This document shows, one piece after another, positions 20,126 to 28,929 of a stretch of DNA of 64,000 bases. Under the pieces are notes generated by a model that saw only the letters and a program-made list of their open reading frames with translations, did not search any database and was not told where the DNA came from. Every line of letters begins with the position of its first letter. Within the stretch, counting starts at the first letter, position 1. Source of the stretch: Paenarthrobacter nitroguajacolicus (lineage in GTDB: Bacteria > Actinomycetota > Actinomycetes > Actinomycetales > Micrococcaceae); NCBI RefSeq assembly GCF_007786235.1, contig NZ_VNFK01000002.1, positions 186,001-250,000 of the forward strand. Direction: 5' to 3'. Both the position numbers and the translations under genes were made by a program.

Positions 20126-21439
20126 ATGACTGATATCACTACTGAAAAGGCGCGCATCGGCGCGCCCTCGGCCCAGCCGTTTATCAACGGTTTCACCGAG
20201 GAAGGCGAAAACCTTTCGCCCGTAAACACCGGGACGAACACCAGCACGACGTCGGAGCAGCCTTCCGCTGGTCCGCTCGCTGGCGCTTCGGCCAAGAGCC
20301 ACTCGCACGGTGGCGGCGTAGGCATCCCGGACAGCTCGCGGGCAGGCCGCCTCACTTCCTACAAGCTGGCTGACTTCAAGCCGCTGAACGGCTTGGAGGA
20401 AGACTGGCGTTTCACACCGCTGAAGCGCCTGCGCGGCCTCCACACCGAAGTCCTCAACGGCGCAGCTCCGGCGGTCAGCGTCACCGCACCGGCCGGCGTC
20501 GTTGTTGAAACCGTAGGACGCGATGACAAGCGCATCGGCCAGGCCGCCATCCCGGAGGACCTCGTGTCCGCCAACGCCTGGGAAAACTTCGCCGAAGCCA
20601 CGGTGGTTACCGTGCCCGCGGAACTGCAGGCGGACAGTGAAGTTTCGGTCCTCATCACCGGTGCCGGAGAGGCTCCTTCCGCCCAGCACATCGTGATTGT
20701 GGCGGAGCGTTTCTCCAAGGCCGTCGTGGTCCTAGACCACCAGGGCACCGCAGTTGTCTCCGAGAATGTGGAGATCATCGTCGAAGACGGTGCGGAACTG
20801 ACCGTAGTCTCACTGCAGGAGTGGGCAGACAACGCCGTCCACGCGTCATCGCAGCAGGCCAAGATCGGCCGCGACGCCAAGTTCAAGCACATCGTGGTCA
20901 GCCTCGGCGGGGACCTCGTCCGCGTTACGCCGTCCACTCGCTTTACTGCACCTGGCGCCGACGTCGAAATGTTCGGCTTGTACTTCGCAGATGCCGGACA
21001 GCACCTCGAGCAGCGCCTCTTCGTGGACCACGCAGTGGCCAACTGCAAGTCCCGGGTTCTCTACAAGGGCGCACTGCAGGGCCGCAATGCCCACAGTGTC
21101 TGGGTTGGCGACGTCCTGATCCGCAAGGAAGCCGAAGGCACCGACACCTACGAGGCCAACCGCAACCTGGTGCTCACCGACGGTGCCCGCGCGGATTCGG
21201 TTCCCAACCTCGAAATCGAAACCGGCTTGATCGAGGGTGCAGGCCACGCCAGCGCCACCGGCCGTTTCGATGACGAGCACCTGTTCTACCTGATGGCCCG
21301 TGGCATTCCCGAAAAGGTTGCCCGCCGCCTGGTGGTTCGAGGATTCCTCAACGAGATCATCCAGCAGATCAAGGTCCCGGCAATCGAAGAGCGCCTGACC
21401 GCAGCCGTTGAGCGCGAACTCGCCGCGACCGACAACTAA
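20126..21439 (+). CDS. sufD: Fe-S cluster assembly protein SufD
   Basis: Partner of SufB in the SufBC2D scaffold. The 437 residues have the beta-helix core with LYKGALQGRNAHSVWVGDVLI, LVLTDGARADSVPNLEIE and the shared C-terminal HASATGRFDDEHLFYLMARGIPE. A low-complexity N-terminal segment (about residues 20-60, Thr/Ser/His/Gly-rich) precedes it. ATG start 2 bp after sufB. Confidence 0.95.
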   Translation: MTDITTEKARIGAPSAQPFINGFTEEGENLSPVNTGTNTSTTSEQPSAGPLAGASAKSHSHGGGVGIPDSSRAGRLTSYKLADFKPLNGLEEDWRFTPLKRLRGLHTEVLNGAAPAVSVTAPAGVVVETVGRDDKRIGQAAIPEDLVSANAWENFAEATVVTVPAELQADSEVSVLITGAGEAPSAQHIVIVAERFSKAVVVLDHQGTAVVSENVEIIVEDGAELTVVSLQEWADNAVHASSQQAKIGRDAKFKHIVVSLGGDLVRVTPSTRFTAPGADVEMFGLYFADAGQHLEQRLFVDHAVANCKSRVLYKGALQGRNAHSVWVGDVLIRKEAEGTDTYEANRNLVLTDGARADSVPNLEIETGLIEGAGHASATGRFDDEHLFYLMARGIPEKVARRLVVRGFLNEIIQQIKVPAIEERLTAAVERELAATDN

Positions 21440-21460
21440 GACAGGCCAGGCAGGACAACA

Positions 21461-21817
21461 ATGAGTGAAGAAACCAAGGGCGAACTGGTATGCAACGCCA
21501 ATGACATCCAGGTCAAGCAGGCGCTGCGTGTCCTGATCGACGACTACCCCGTAGCCATCGTGAAGGACTCGATGGGCGATATCCACGCCATCGCCGATAC
21601 CTGCTCGCACGCGGACATCTCGTTGTCCGAGGGCGAGGTTGAAGGCTGCGCGATCGAATGCTGGGGACACGGTTCCCAGTTCGATCTTCGCAGCGGCCAG
21701 CCCCTCCAGCTGCCTGCTTATGACCCCGTCCCGGTTTTCGCCGTCACCATCGACGGAGACGACGTTTACGTGGACGTGACCAACGTTGTGAACGGCGCTT
21801 CGGTAGATAACTACTGA
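21461..21817 (+). CDS. Rieske-type [2Fe-2S] ferredoxin of the suf operon
   Basis: Small 118-residue Rieske protein with both cluster boxes, CSHADISLSEG (Cys-x-His) and CWGHGSQFDLRSGQP (Cys-x2-His), about 18 residues apart. Actinobacterial suf operons often carry such a dioxygenase-ferredoxin-like gene between sufD and sufC. It may supply electrons for cluster assembly; the exact role is not established. RBS-like GCAGGACAAC before ATG. Confidence 0.9.
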   Translation: MSEETKGELVCNANDIQVKQALRVLIDDYPVAIVKDSMGDIHAIADTCSHADISLSEGEVEGCAIECWGHGSQFDLRSGQPLQLPAYDPVPVFAVTIDGDDVYVDVTNVVNGASVDNY

Positions 21818-21860
21818 GCGTCCAGTACCGCCAGACTTACGAACGAAAAGAAAGAAGAGC

Positions 21861-22646
21861 ATGTCAACTCTTGAGATCAAGGACCTGCACGTCAGCATTG
21901 AGACGGAGCAGGGCACCAAGGAGATCCTGAAGGGCGTCAGCCTGACCATCAAGACCGGCGAGACCCACGCCATCATGGGCCCCAATGGTTCGGGCAAGTC
22001 CACGCTCGCCTCCACCATCGCCGGTCACCCGCGCTACAACGTCACCAGCGGCACCATCACGCTGGACGGCGAAGACGTCCTCGAGATGAGCGTCGACGAA
22101 CGTGCCCGCGCAGGCGTCTTCCTGGCCATGCAGTACCCCGTAGAGGTTCCGGGCGTCACCATGACCAACTTCCTGCGCACCGCCAAGACAGCCATCGACG
22201 GTGAAGCACCGGCGCTGCGTACCTGGACCAAGGACGTCAAGGCGGCCATGCAGCAGCTGCGCATCGACGCCGACTTTGCCCAGCGCAATGTCAATGAAGG
22301 CTTCTCCGGTGGCGAGAAGAAGCGTGTCGAGATCCTGCAGCTTGAGCTCTTCAAGCCGAAGTTCGCCATCCTCGACGAGACCGACTCGGGCTTGGACGTC
22401 GACGCCCTGAAGGTTGTTTCCGAGGGCGTCAACCGTGCGCACGAAGAAGGCAACATGGGTACGCTGCTCATCACCCACTACACCCGCATCCTGCGCTACA
22501 TCAAGCCGGACTTCGTTCACGTCTTCGTCGACGGCAAGGTTGTTGAAGAGGGTGGCCCCGAGCTCGCGGACCGTCTCGAAGAAGAAGGCTACGACCGCTA
22601 CGCTCCAGGCGCCGGCGTTGCCGTTGCTCCTGCCGTGCAGGCCTAG
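21861..22646 (+). CDS. sufC: Fe-S assembly ATPase SufC
   Basis: ABC-type ATPase that powers conformational change of SufBD. The 261 residues carry Walker A GPNGSGKST near 36, signature FSGGEKKR, Walker B FAILDETDSGLD and H-loop ITHYTRILRYI. AAAGAAAGAAGAG precedes the ATG. No membrane partner is present, as expected for SufC. Confidence 0.97.
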   Translation: MSTLEIKDLHVSIETEQGTKEILKGVSLTIKTGETHAIMGPNGSGKSTLASTIAGHPRYNVTSGTITLDGEDVLEMSVDERARAGVFLAMQYPVEVPGVTMTNFLRTAKTAIDGEAPALRTWTKDVKAAMQQLRIDADFAQRNVNEGFSGGEKKRVEILQLELFKPKFAILDETDSGLDVDALKVVSEGVNRAHEEGNMGTLLITHYTRILRYIKPDFVHVFVDGKVVEEGGPELADRLEEEGYDRYAPGAGVAVAPAVQA

Positions 22647-22659
22647 TTAGGATCGTTCC

Positions 22660-22992
22660 ATGACCGAAATCAACACGGCGCGCACCAGCCTCGAGGACGT
22701 CGAGGAAGCGCTTAAGGACGTCATTGACCCGGAACTTGGGGTCAACGTGGTGGACTTGGGCCTCCTTTACGGACTCAAGTACTCGGACGAGGACGGCGCC
22801 CTCCTGATTGACATGACACTGACCACGGCGGCGTGCCCGCTGACGGACGTGCTTGAAGAGCAGGTTGGCAAGTCCCTCGACGGAGTCGTTGACGATTGGC
22901 GCCTGAACTGGGTATGGATGCCGCCGTGGGGTCCTGAGCGGATCACCGACGACGGCAAGGACCAGATGCGGGCCCTCGGCTTCAACATCTGA
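22660..22992 (+). CDS. sufT: SufT/PaaD-like DUF59 (MIP18) Fe-S assembly factor
   Basis: A 110-residue DUF59 protein with the family core DVIDPELGVNVVDLGLLYG and DMTLTTAACPLTDVLEEQV, whose single Cys is the conserved cluster-transfer residue. This family helps mature Fe-S proteins. It closes the operon 13 bp after sufC and is followed by a strong terminator. Neither sufS nor sufU follows, unlike many actinobacterial suf operons. Confidence 0.88.
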   Translation: MTEINTARTSLEDVEEALKDVIDPELGVNVVDLGLLYGLKYSDEDGALLIDMTLTTAACPLTDVLEEQVGKSLDGVVDDWRLNWVWMPPWGPERITDDGKDQMRALGFNI

Positions 22993-23021
22993 TCAGCAGG
23001 ATTTGTCCGGAAAGCGGGCAT

Positions 23022-23063
23022 AAGGAAGGGTTCCGGGCATGTTGCCCGGAACCCTTCCTTTTT
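23022..23063. terminator. Bidirectional terminator after sufT and the metallopeptidase
   Basis: A perfect 17-bp stem 23022-23038/23044-23060 (AAGGAAGGGTTCCGGGC) with an ATGTT loop. A T-run ends the plus strand at 23059-23063. On the minus strand no comparable T-run follows. It serves sufT and probably the convergent ypfJ-like gene. Confidence 0.85.
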
Positions 23064-23078
23064 CATGACACCACAGCC

Positions 23079-23984
23079 CTAGGGCGTGGCCACTCCGAAC
23101 GTGTCGCATTTGTTGATGTCGCCGGTGGTGTAGCCCTGATAGAACCATTTCTGCCGTTGCTCGCTGGAGCCATGGGTCCACGACTCGGGCGAGACCCTTC
23201 CGGTTGCTGCTTGTTGGATCCGGTCGTCGCCGACGGCGGACGCGGCCGAGAGCGCATCCTGCAGGTCCTGCTCGGTGAGCGGATCCAGGAAGGGCCTGCC
23301 GCTGGCATCGGTTTGCGTTGTGGCGTGGCGAACCCACAGCCCGGCAAAGCAATCCGCCTGCAACTCCACCCGGACTGCTCCGGACTGCGGGCCCTGTGGG
23401 TCCTGCTGGGCCTGGTCCAAGGTCCCCAGGATGTTCTGTACGTGATGCCCAAACTCATGGGCCACCACGTATTCCTGTGCCAAGGGCCCACCCGATGAAC
23501 CGAAGCGGGTCACCAACTCATCAAAGAAGCCCGGATCAAAATAGGCTTTGACGTCCGCCGGGCAGTAAAAGGGTCCCACTGCCGTGGTGGCTGGGCCGCA
23601 CCCTGTGTTCGTGGCCGTATCGAAGATGACCGTCCCCGGCCGCGAGTACTGCACGTTGTACTGGGCCAGGTAATCGGGCCAGAAGGCATTGAGACTGTTC
23701 ACAGTGCCTGTGATCCGGCAATCCAGGCGCTTGTCCGCATCGGCACCCGTCTGGCATTCCTGGATACCTCCCGCGCCGGGACCGCCACTTTCGACGGCGG
23801 GTGGCTGGCTTCCGCCGCCCGTCAAGTCTCCCAGGACGTTCGGATTTACCCCGAGCAGCACCAGCAAAAGCACCACGATGCCGCCGCCGATGCCACCACC
23901 AATCTTGGTCCCTCGGCCCATTCCACCGCCGCGTCGGTCTTCTACTTGGGACGGGTCAAGCTGCGCACCATCGTTGAAACTCAT
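23079..23984 (-). CDS. Neutral zinc metallopeptidase, YpfJ family, membrane-anchored
   Basis: The 301 residues start MSFNDGAQLDPSQVED. A Gly-rich stretch and one transmembrane segment follow (IGGGIGGGIVVLLLVLLG, about 27-45), then an extracytoplasmic domain. That domain has YVVAHEFGHHVQ (HExxH zincin motif, about residues 174-178) and ELQADCFAGLWV, the third-ligand region of the YpfJ/KPN_00521 family. Substrate unknown. The ATG at 23984 is chosen; the frame extends upstream but without family sequence. Convergent with sufT across a shared terminator. Confidence 0.88.
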   Translation of the reverse strand: MSFNDGAQLDPSQVEDRRGGGMGRGTKIGGGIGGGIVVLLLVLLGVNPNVLGDLTGGGSQPPAVESGGPGAGGIQECQTGADADKRLDCRITGTVNSLNAFWPDYLAQYNVQYSRPGTVIFDTATNTGCGPATTAVGPFYCPADVKAYFDPGFFDELVTRFGSSGGPLAQEYVVAHEFGHHVQNILGTLDQAQQDPQGPQSGAVRVELQADCFAGLWVRHATTQTDASGRPFLDPLTEQDLQDALSAASAVGDDRIQQAATGRVSPESWTHGSSEQRQKWFYQGYTTGDINKCDTFGVATP

Positions 23985-24045
23985 ACAGTCAGAATAGACG
24001 TCACTTTTAGTGCCGGAGGCTGGACACTGCCGTAAAATTGCTTGG

Positions 24046-25437
24046 ATGCCTTTCCTGGACAAACTTCAACTCTGGGCTGATGAGCGCCCCCACGACACCG
24101 CCGTCGTTGTTGGCAGCAGCCGAATCACCTGGGTGGAACTCCGCGATGCCGCAGCAGCGCTGCTCGGAACCGCCGGAGCCACTACGGTGCTGGCTGAGCC
24201 AAACTCCGTCCGCTTCGTCGCACACTATGCTGCCGCCGTAGCAGGGGAGCGGCGCTGCGCCGTCCTGGACCCGCAATGGCCGGCCGCCATGATCGAGGAC
24301 GTGGCTTCGCGCCTCCTGGACAACGCCTCTGCGACCGGGACAGAACTCGTGGATGGAGATACTTCCAGCACTTTCCTGATCGGTCTCACCTCCGGCACCA
24401 CTTCCGTGCCGAAAGCATTCACTCGCTCCCGCCGCTCGTGGCAGGTGTCCTTTGACGCCTCCATCGAGTTTTTCGGGCTTGCGCAGGATGACCGTACGCT
24501 GGCGCCTGGCCCGCTTTCCGCCAGCCTGAACCTCTATGCCCTCTCGGAGTGCCTGTATGCCGGCGCCGCGTTTCACACCCTGGCATCCTTCGATGTTGGT
24601 GACGCCCACGCAGCCATCAGCCATGACGGCATCACCCGTCTTGTGCTGGCTCCCACCATGCTCCGGTTGCTCAGTGAAAGGGGCCTCGCCGGTGATGTCG
24701 ATGCCTCCGGTATCCGCAGCATCATTTGCGCGGGTTCCAAGCTGGACGCCCGGACTTTGGAGGCGGCACGCCGATGGGCGCCGCATGCCGCCATCTATGA
24801 GTACTACGGCGCCTCGGAGCTGAGTTTCGTCTCCGGCACCCGCCTTGCCGCGGGTGAACCGCTGGACGCCGGAGGCACAGGAATCGGAACCCCGTTTCCC
24901 GGTGTCGAACTGAGCATCCTTGACGATGCAGGCCGGCCGCTTCCCGATGGAGACCATGGGAATATCAGCGTGCGCAGCGGTATGGTCAGCAACGGCTACT
25001 TGTGGGGCGATGACGGGCAGGCGTTGCGGTGCCTCGATGGCTGGTACACGGTGGGGGACCAGGGCTACCTCGACCATGGCACCCTCCACATCCTTGGCAG
25101 GCGTTCGGACATGATCATCACGGCCGGAAAGAACGTCTACCCGCACGAGGTTGAACTCGCCATCGCCTCCGTTCCCGGGATCGAGCTCGCCATCGCCGCC
25201 GGGGCGCCCGACGATCTCCGCGGTCAAAGAGTGATCGCCGGAATCGTGCCTGCCTACGGTGCCGTGACAGCTACGCAGCTCCGTACGGGCCTTGATGGCC
25301 TGCTGGCACGGGACAAGTGGCCGCTGCAGTATTACGTATTGTCGGAGTTGCCCATGACCGACCGAGGCAAGGTCAGCCGCAAGGTGCTCCTCGATTGGAT
25401 CAAGAACCATGATGCGCGGGCGCAGCCTCTTGGCTAG
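24046..25437 (+). CDS. AMP-dependent acyl-CoA ligase (YhfT-like)
   Basis: Adenylate-forming ligase that would activate a carboxylic acid as its CoA thioester. The 463 residues are on the short side. Motifs: ATP loop LIGLTSGTTSVPKAF near 112-126, EYYGASELSF near 250, GWYTVGDQGYL, and the hinge LGRRSDMIITAGKNVYPHEVE near 363-383. A catalytic Lys follows in TDRGKVSRK. The next gene is a thiolase, and the biotin transporter bioNMY converges on the pair, as in the B. subtilis yhfU-yhfT-yhfS cluster. The substrate may therefore be a pimelate-like acid or medium-chain fatty acid (inference). Confidence 0.8.
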   Translation: MPFLDKLQLWADERPHDTAVVVGSSRITWVELRDAAAALLGTAGATTVLAEPNSVRFVAHYAAAVAGERRCAVLDPQWPAAMIEDVASRLLDNASATGTELVDGDTSSTFLIGLTSGTTSVPKAFTRSRRSWQVSFDASIEFFGLAQDDRTLAPGPLSASLNLYALSECLYAGAAFHTLASFDVGDAHAAISHDGITRLVLAPTMLRLLSERGLAGDVDASGIRSIICAGSKLDARTLEAARRWAPHAAIYEYYGASELSFVSGTRLAAGEPLDAGGTGIGTPFPGVELSILDDAGRPLPDGDHGNISVRSGMVSNGYLWGDDGQALRCLDGWYTVGDQGYLDHGTLHILGRRSDMIITAGKNVYPHEVELAIASVPGIELAIAAGAPDDLRGQRVIAGIVPAYGAVTATQLRTGLDGLLARDKWPLQYYVLSELPMTDRGKVSRKVLLDWIKNHDARAQPLG

Positions 25438-26632
25438 CGTCAATCCGTCCGGCAGGGGCACAGATGAATCCCGGCAGCCGGTCATCATCGCCGCGTTGCG
25501 GTCACCGATATGTCGCGCCAACGGGCAACTGAAGCAGTTCCGAGCGCCGGACTTGCTGGCACCAGTGTTGAGTTCGCTGCTGGAGTCCACAGGTATGGAC
25601 CCAGTAGAAGTGGATGATGTCATCATCGGCAATGCCGTGGGTGGGGGAGGAAACCTTGCCAGGTACGCCGCCCTCCAGGCCGGCTTGCCCATGACCGTTC
25701 CAGGGCTCACTGTGGACCGCCAGTGCGGCTCAGGGCTGGACGCGATTGCCCTGGCCTCGCGGCTGGTGGCGGCCGGCGGCGATCCCCTGTACCTGGCCGG
25801 CGGCGTCGAAAGCATCAGTTCGGCACCGGCCCGCGCTCACAGGAACGACGACGGCGGCCTGGACTTTTACGCCCGGGCCACCTTCGTGCCACCCGAGTTC
25901 GGCGACCCGGACATGGGTGTGGCGGCGGAGAACGTGGCAAGGGACTTTGGGGTGACCCGGCAGCGGCAGGACGAGTACGCGCTCAGAAGCCATCGCCGTG
26001 CAGTGGGCGCCGCTGCTGCCGGGAAGTTCTCGGAGGAGATCGTTCCACTCACGAGCAATGGAACACTGGTGGATACCGACGACGGCCCCAAACCTTCACT
26101 GCGGGCGCCGCTGATGGCGAGGTTCCCGGCTGCGTTCGTGCGCGGTGGAACGGTCACGGCAGCAAACTCATGCTTCGACGCCGACGCGGCGTCCGCGGTC
26201 GTCATCACGTCGCTGAAGCGTGCACGCAGCATGGGTGCCGCAGACGGCTTGACTGTTTTGGGCTGCGACACCCATGGAGTGGACCCGGAACTGCTGGGTA
26301 TCGGTGCCGCCTACGCAGCCGAACGCTTGCTGTCGTCGAGCAACCTGGTGGCTGATGAAGTTGACCTCATCGAATTCAACGAGGCTTTCGCATCCCAGAC
26401 GATCGCATGCCTGGAGCATTTGGGCGTGGACCCTGCCAGGGCCAACCTCGAAGGAGGAGCGCTGGCGTTGGGCCACGGCTACGGAGCTTCGGGGGCCGTC
26501 CTGGTCACGCGACTGTTCGCACAAGCGCGCAGGAAGTACCAGGAAACGGGTGCGTCGGCGCTCGGGTTGGCGATGATCAGCATCGCCGGCGGCATGGGAA
26601 CTGCTGCCCTCCTGCGGTATTCAAGGCTCTAG
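25409..26632 (+). CDS. Thiolase-family protein with atypical C-terminal active site (YhfS-like)
   Basis: A 407-residue thiolase fold. The nucleophile is present in DRQCGSGLD (Cys106), as are FNEAFA (Asn324) and GGALALGHGYGASGA (His356). The usual C-terminal Cys-x-Gly motif reads AMISIAGGMG, with Ser391 where the acid/base Cys is expected and Ala where Gly is. Normal Claisen/thiolysis chemistry may therefore be changed. It overlaps the ligase gene by 29 bp, so the two are coupled. ATG at 25409 or 25412. Confidence 0.82.
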   Translation: MMRGRSLLASVNPSGRGTDESRQPVIIAALRSPICRANGQLKQFRAPDLLAPVLSSLLESTGMDPVEVDDVIIGNAVGGGGNLARYAALQAGLPMTVPGLTVDRQCGSGLDAIALASRLVAAGGDPLYLAGGVESISSAPARAHRNDDGGLDFYARATFVPPEFGDPDMGVAAENVARDFGVTRQRQDEYALRSHRRAVGAAAAGKFSEEIVPLTSNGTLVDTDDGPKPSLRAPLMARFPAAFVRGGTVTAANSCFDADAASAVVITSLKRARSMGAADGLTVLGCDTHGVDPELLGIGAAYAAERLLSSSNLVADEVDLIEFNEAFASQTIACLEHLGVDPARANLEGGALALGHGYGASGAVLVTRLFAQARRKYQETGASALGLAMISIAGGMGTAALLRYSRL

Positions 26633-27267
26633 CTCTTCTCCGGGATTTCCTCAGCCTCGCCCAGCCCCCGGGCGGCCAACGCGTCGCCCGTCTGCCGGGC
26701 GTAGGCCACAGTGGTGATGAAGACAGGAAGGACCAGCGCCCGGGGATTGCGTTCCAGACCGCGGGCACGCGCTGAGTCCCGGACATCGGAGAAGGCGCCG
26801 GCGATGAAAGGAATGCTCCTCAGCATCACTGCGATGGTCAGTGCGAAGCGCTCGGGGTCGGCACCGAGCCGGCGGAAGGGCTTGGCCAACGACACCACGC
26901 CGTCCAGAAGGTCCTGCACCGGTGTTGTTGCTGTCAGCACCGAGGCCGCCACAACGCAGACCAGGATGTTCACTACGATGCGGGCCGCCGTCGGTCCCCC
27001 CAGCTGCCACCACTGGAAGAGCCCGATGACCAGGAGGATCGGCGCCACCATCCAGATTGCCCTGAGGAGGCGCCGCACGCCGGCACCGCTGAGAAGGAAC
27101 AGCCCGCACATGACGGCGAAGATCGCCAGGGACACAGCCCAGTCCACGATCAGGAACGACGCCGTTCCGCAGGCAACCACCACCAGGAATTTCAGCCAGA
27201 GCGGAGTGCGGTGGATCACCGAGTCTCCGCGTACGTAGTTGGCAATCAGGAAGCCGTGGCCCCTCAC
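26629..27267 (-). CDS. bioN: ECF transporter T component (BioN-like)
   Basis: A 212-residue membrane protein with about five hydrophobic segments and the two EcfT coupling motifs near the C terminus (DVRDSARARGLERN and TGDALAARGLGEAEE, the A-R-G type). It links the ATPase to the substrate-binding BioY. Last gene of a bioY-bioM-bioN operon; it overlaps bioM by 4 bp and ends next to the convergent thiolase gene. Confidence 0.87.
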   Translation of the reverse strand: MRGHGFLIANYVRGDSVIHRTPLWLKFLVVVACGTASFLIVDWAVSLAIFAVMCGLFLLSGAGVRRLLRAIWMVAPILLVIGLFQWWQLGGPTAARIVVNILVCVVAASVLTATTPVQDLLDGVVSLAKPFRRLGADPERFALTIAVMLRSIPFIAGAFSDVRDSARARGLERNPRALVLPVFITTVAYARQTGDALAARGLGEAEEIPEKS

Positions 27268-28001
27268 CGTGGAGCACTTTCGTGCGGCAGTTCACCCAGG
27301 GAAGCTGCGCACAGCGCCCGGTAAAGGGCAACGCCCTCGGCTGCACCGCCGTCGAACACTATGCGGCCCGACTCCACCACCAGGACGCGATCCATGTCCA
27401 GCGCCAGATCGAGGTCGTGCGTGGACATGATGACCTGCTGGTCCAATCCCGCCAGTGTTCGGCGCAGAAGTTCGCGGTTGCGGAGGTCCAGCAGCGTGGA
27501 AGGCTCGTCCAGGACCAACACTCCAGGATTCACGGCCAGGACGGCGGCCAGCGCCAGTAACTGCCGCTCGCCACCAGAGAGCTCATAAATGCTTTGGTCG
27601 GCAAGGTGGAGCAGGCCAAAGCGATCCAGGACGGACTCGGCCCGGGCCGCACGTTCCTTCGAATTCTTCACGGATCGACGCAACGACAACTCAACGTCCT
27701 CGCGCCCTGTCGGCATGACCAGCTGGGACAGGGGATCGGTGAAGACGAAGCCAACATTGCCCCGGACACGGCGGACGTCCGTCACCGTGTCGGCGCCACC
27801 CACGGTCACCGTTCCGGCACTCGGTTCCACTAAGCCATTCAGGAGGCGCAGAAGCGTTGATTTCCCGGATCCGTTGGCGCCAATCACGCCGATGCGACGC
27901 TCGGACAACTCCAGGGAGAAGTCATGCAGCAGGGTCTTGGGCGCGTCCCGGCCGTCGACGACGACCCGCACCGAGACCCTGCTGAAACTGATGAGGTTCA
28001 T
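27264..28001 (-). CDS. bioM: ECF transporter ATPase (BioM-like)
   Basis: A 245-residue ABC ATPase with Walker A GANGSGKST near 40, Q-loop VFTDPLSQLV, signature ELSGGERQL, Walker B VLVLDEPSTLLD and H-loop STHDLDLALDMD. The Q-loop context is typical of EcfA. A single ATPase gene suggests a homodimer in the biotin transporter. 18 bp separate it from bioY. Confidence 0.9.
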   Translation of the reverse strand: MNLISFSRVSVRVVVDGRDAPKTLLHDFSLELSERRIGVIGANGSGKSTLLRLLNGLVEPSAGTVTVGGADTVTDVRRVRGNVGFVFTDPLSQLVMPTGREDVELSLRRSVKNSKERAARAESVLDRFGLLHLADQSIYELSGGERQLLALAAVLAVNPGVLVLDEPSTLLDLRNRELLRRTLAGLDQQVIMSTHDLDLALDMDRVLVVESGRIVFDGGAAEGVALYRALCAASLGELPHESAPR

Positions 28002-28019
28002 GTACTGGTTGTTCCCGCT

Positions 28020-28652
28020 TTACTTGACTCGACGTACCAGGACGTCAGGGAAGGCCTTGTGGATTGCCAAGGCAATCACCACGGCCAGTACGTTCTTGAT
28101 GATGTCGCCCGGGTAGAAGGCGAGATCTGCGATGAACGCCTTGGTGAAATCCAGTTTGCCGTTAACCATCATCCCCAGGACACCCAGGCCGTGGACGATC
28201 ACGATGCTGCTGACCATGGTCGCGGCAAAGAGCCACAGCCCGCGGTTCCTGACCGTCCGGCGAATCACGACGCCGGCCAGGTAACCGGTGGCGGCAGCGG
28301 CCAGAGGGAACGCGATAATGTAGCCGGCGGAAGGGCTGGCAAGGATACCCAGGCCGCTGCGGCCGCCGCTGAAGATCGGCAAGCCTGCCAGGCCCAGGAG
28401 GACATAAAGACCGACGGCGGCAAAGCCGCGCCCAGCGCCGAGGACCAATCCGCTGAGCATCACTGTAAGGGTCACCAAGGTAATCGGAACCCCAAGCGCC
28501 CCTACAGGAATGCCGGGCACAATGGCGGAGGCGGCCACAAGGGCCGCAAACACGGCAATGAGGCCGAGGTCAGTCGCGGTCCAGCGTTTTCGGGAGGCGG
28601 CGGTGCGCTGCGACGTGGAAGCGGCAGCAGCGGCAGAGTCAGTCTTGCTCAT
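28020..28652 (-). CDS. bioY: Biotin transporter substrate-binding protein BioY
   Basis: S component of the biotin ECF transporter. The 210 residues have a hydrophilic Ala/Ser-rich N terminus and about six membrane segments. BioY signatures are VPITLVTLTVMLSGLVLG, GLPIFSGGRSGLGILASPSAGYI and DIIKNVLAV. The ATG at 28652 (MSKTDSAAAA) is chosen; the frame continues upstream without family sequence. First gene of the operon. No BirA- or BioQ-like operator was recognised upstream. Confidence 0.92.
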   Translation of the reverse strand: MSKTDSAAAAASTSQRTAASRKRWTATDLGLIAVFAALVAASAIVPGIPVGALGVPITLVTLTVMLSGLVLGAGRGFAAVGLYVLLGLAGLPIFSGGRSGLGILASPSAGYIIAFPLAAAATGYLAGVVIRRTVRNRGLWLFAATMVSSIVIVHGLGVLGMMVNGKLDFTKAFIADLAFYPGDIIKNVLAVVIALAIHKAFPDVLVRRVK

Positions 28653-28929
28653 GACGGTCCTATCAGGTGTGGTGCGATGCGATGGAAGTGCGTGTTTTTC
28701 CCCTGCTTTTGAGGATACGGAGGCCTTGGAACCGGGTTTTTGGAGCCTCTCCACAACGGACGGGCAGCAATCTTTGGTCGATGACACAGTTTTCGCTGTC
28801 CGGGGACGATGTCAGCCAGCGGCCATGCTGCCGGTAGACTTGAACAGGCTGTTCTCACGGCCGCCCCCGCCGCACTTATCGGACCCACCGGTCCCCGCAG
28901 GCGTTCCCCATTGAAAGGCATCACCCGAA
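28653..28929. promoter_or_regulatory. Divergent bioY/ABC-F intergenic region
   Basis: 277 bp with no convincing gene. A TAGACT at 28835-28840 could be a -10 box for the ABC-F gene. AAAGG at 28914-28918 is the likely ribosome site for its TTG start. No terminator or riboswitch was recognised. Confidence 0.3.

Noticed and set aside
24007..25815. 602-codon antisense frame over the acyl-CoA ligase and thiolase
   Set aside because: Both sense genes have full motif sets; the antisense peptide has none.
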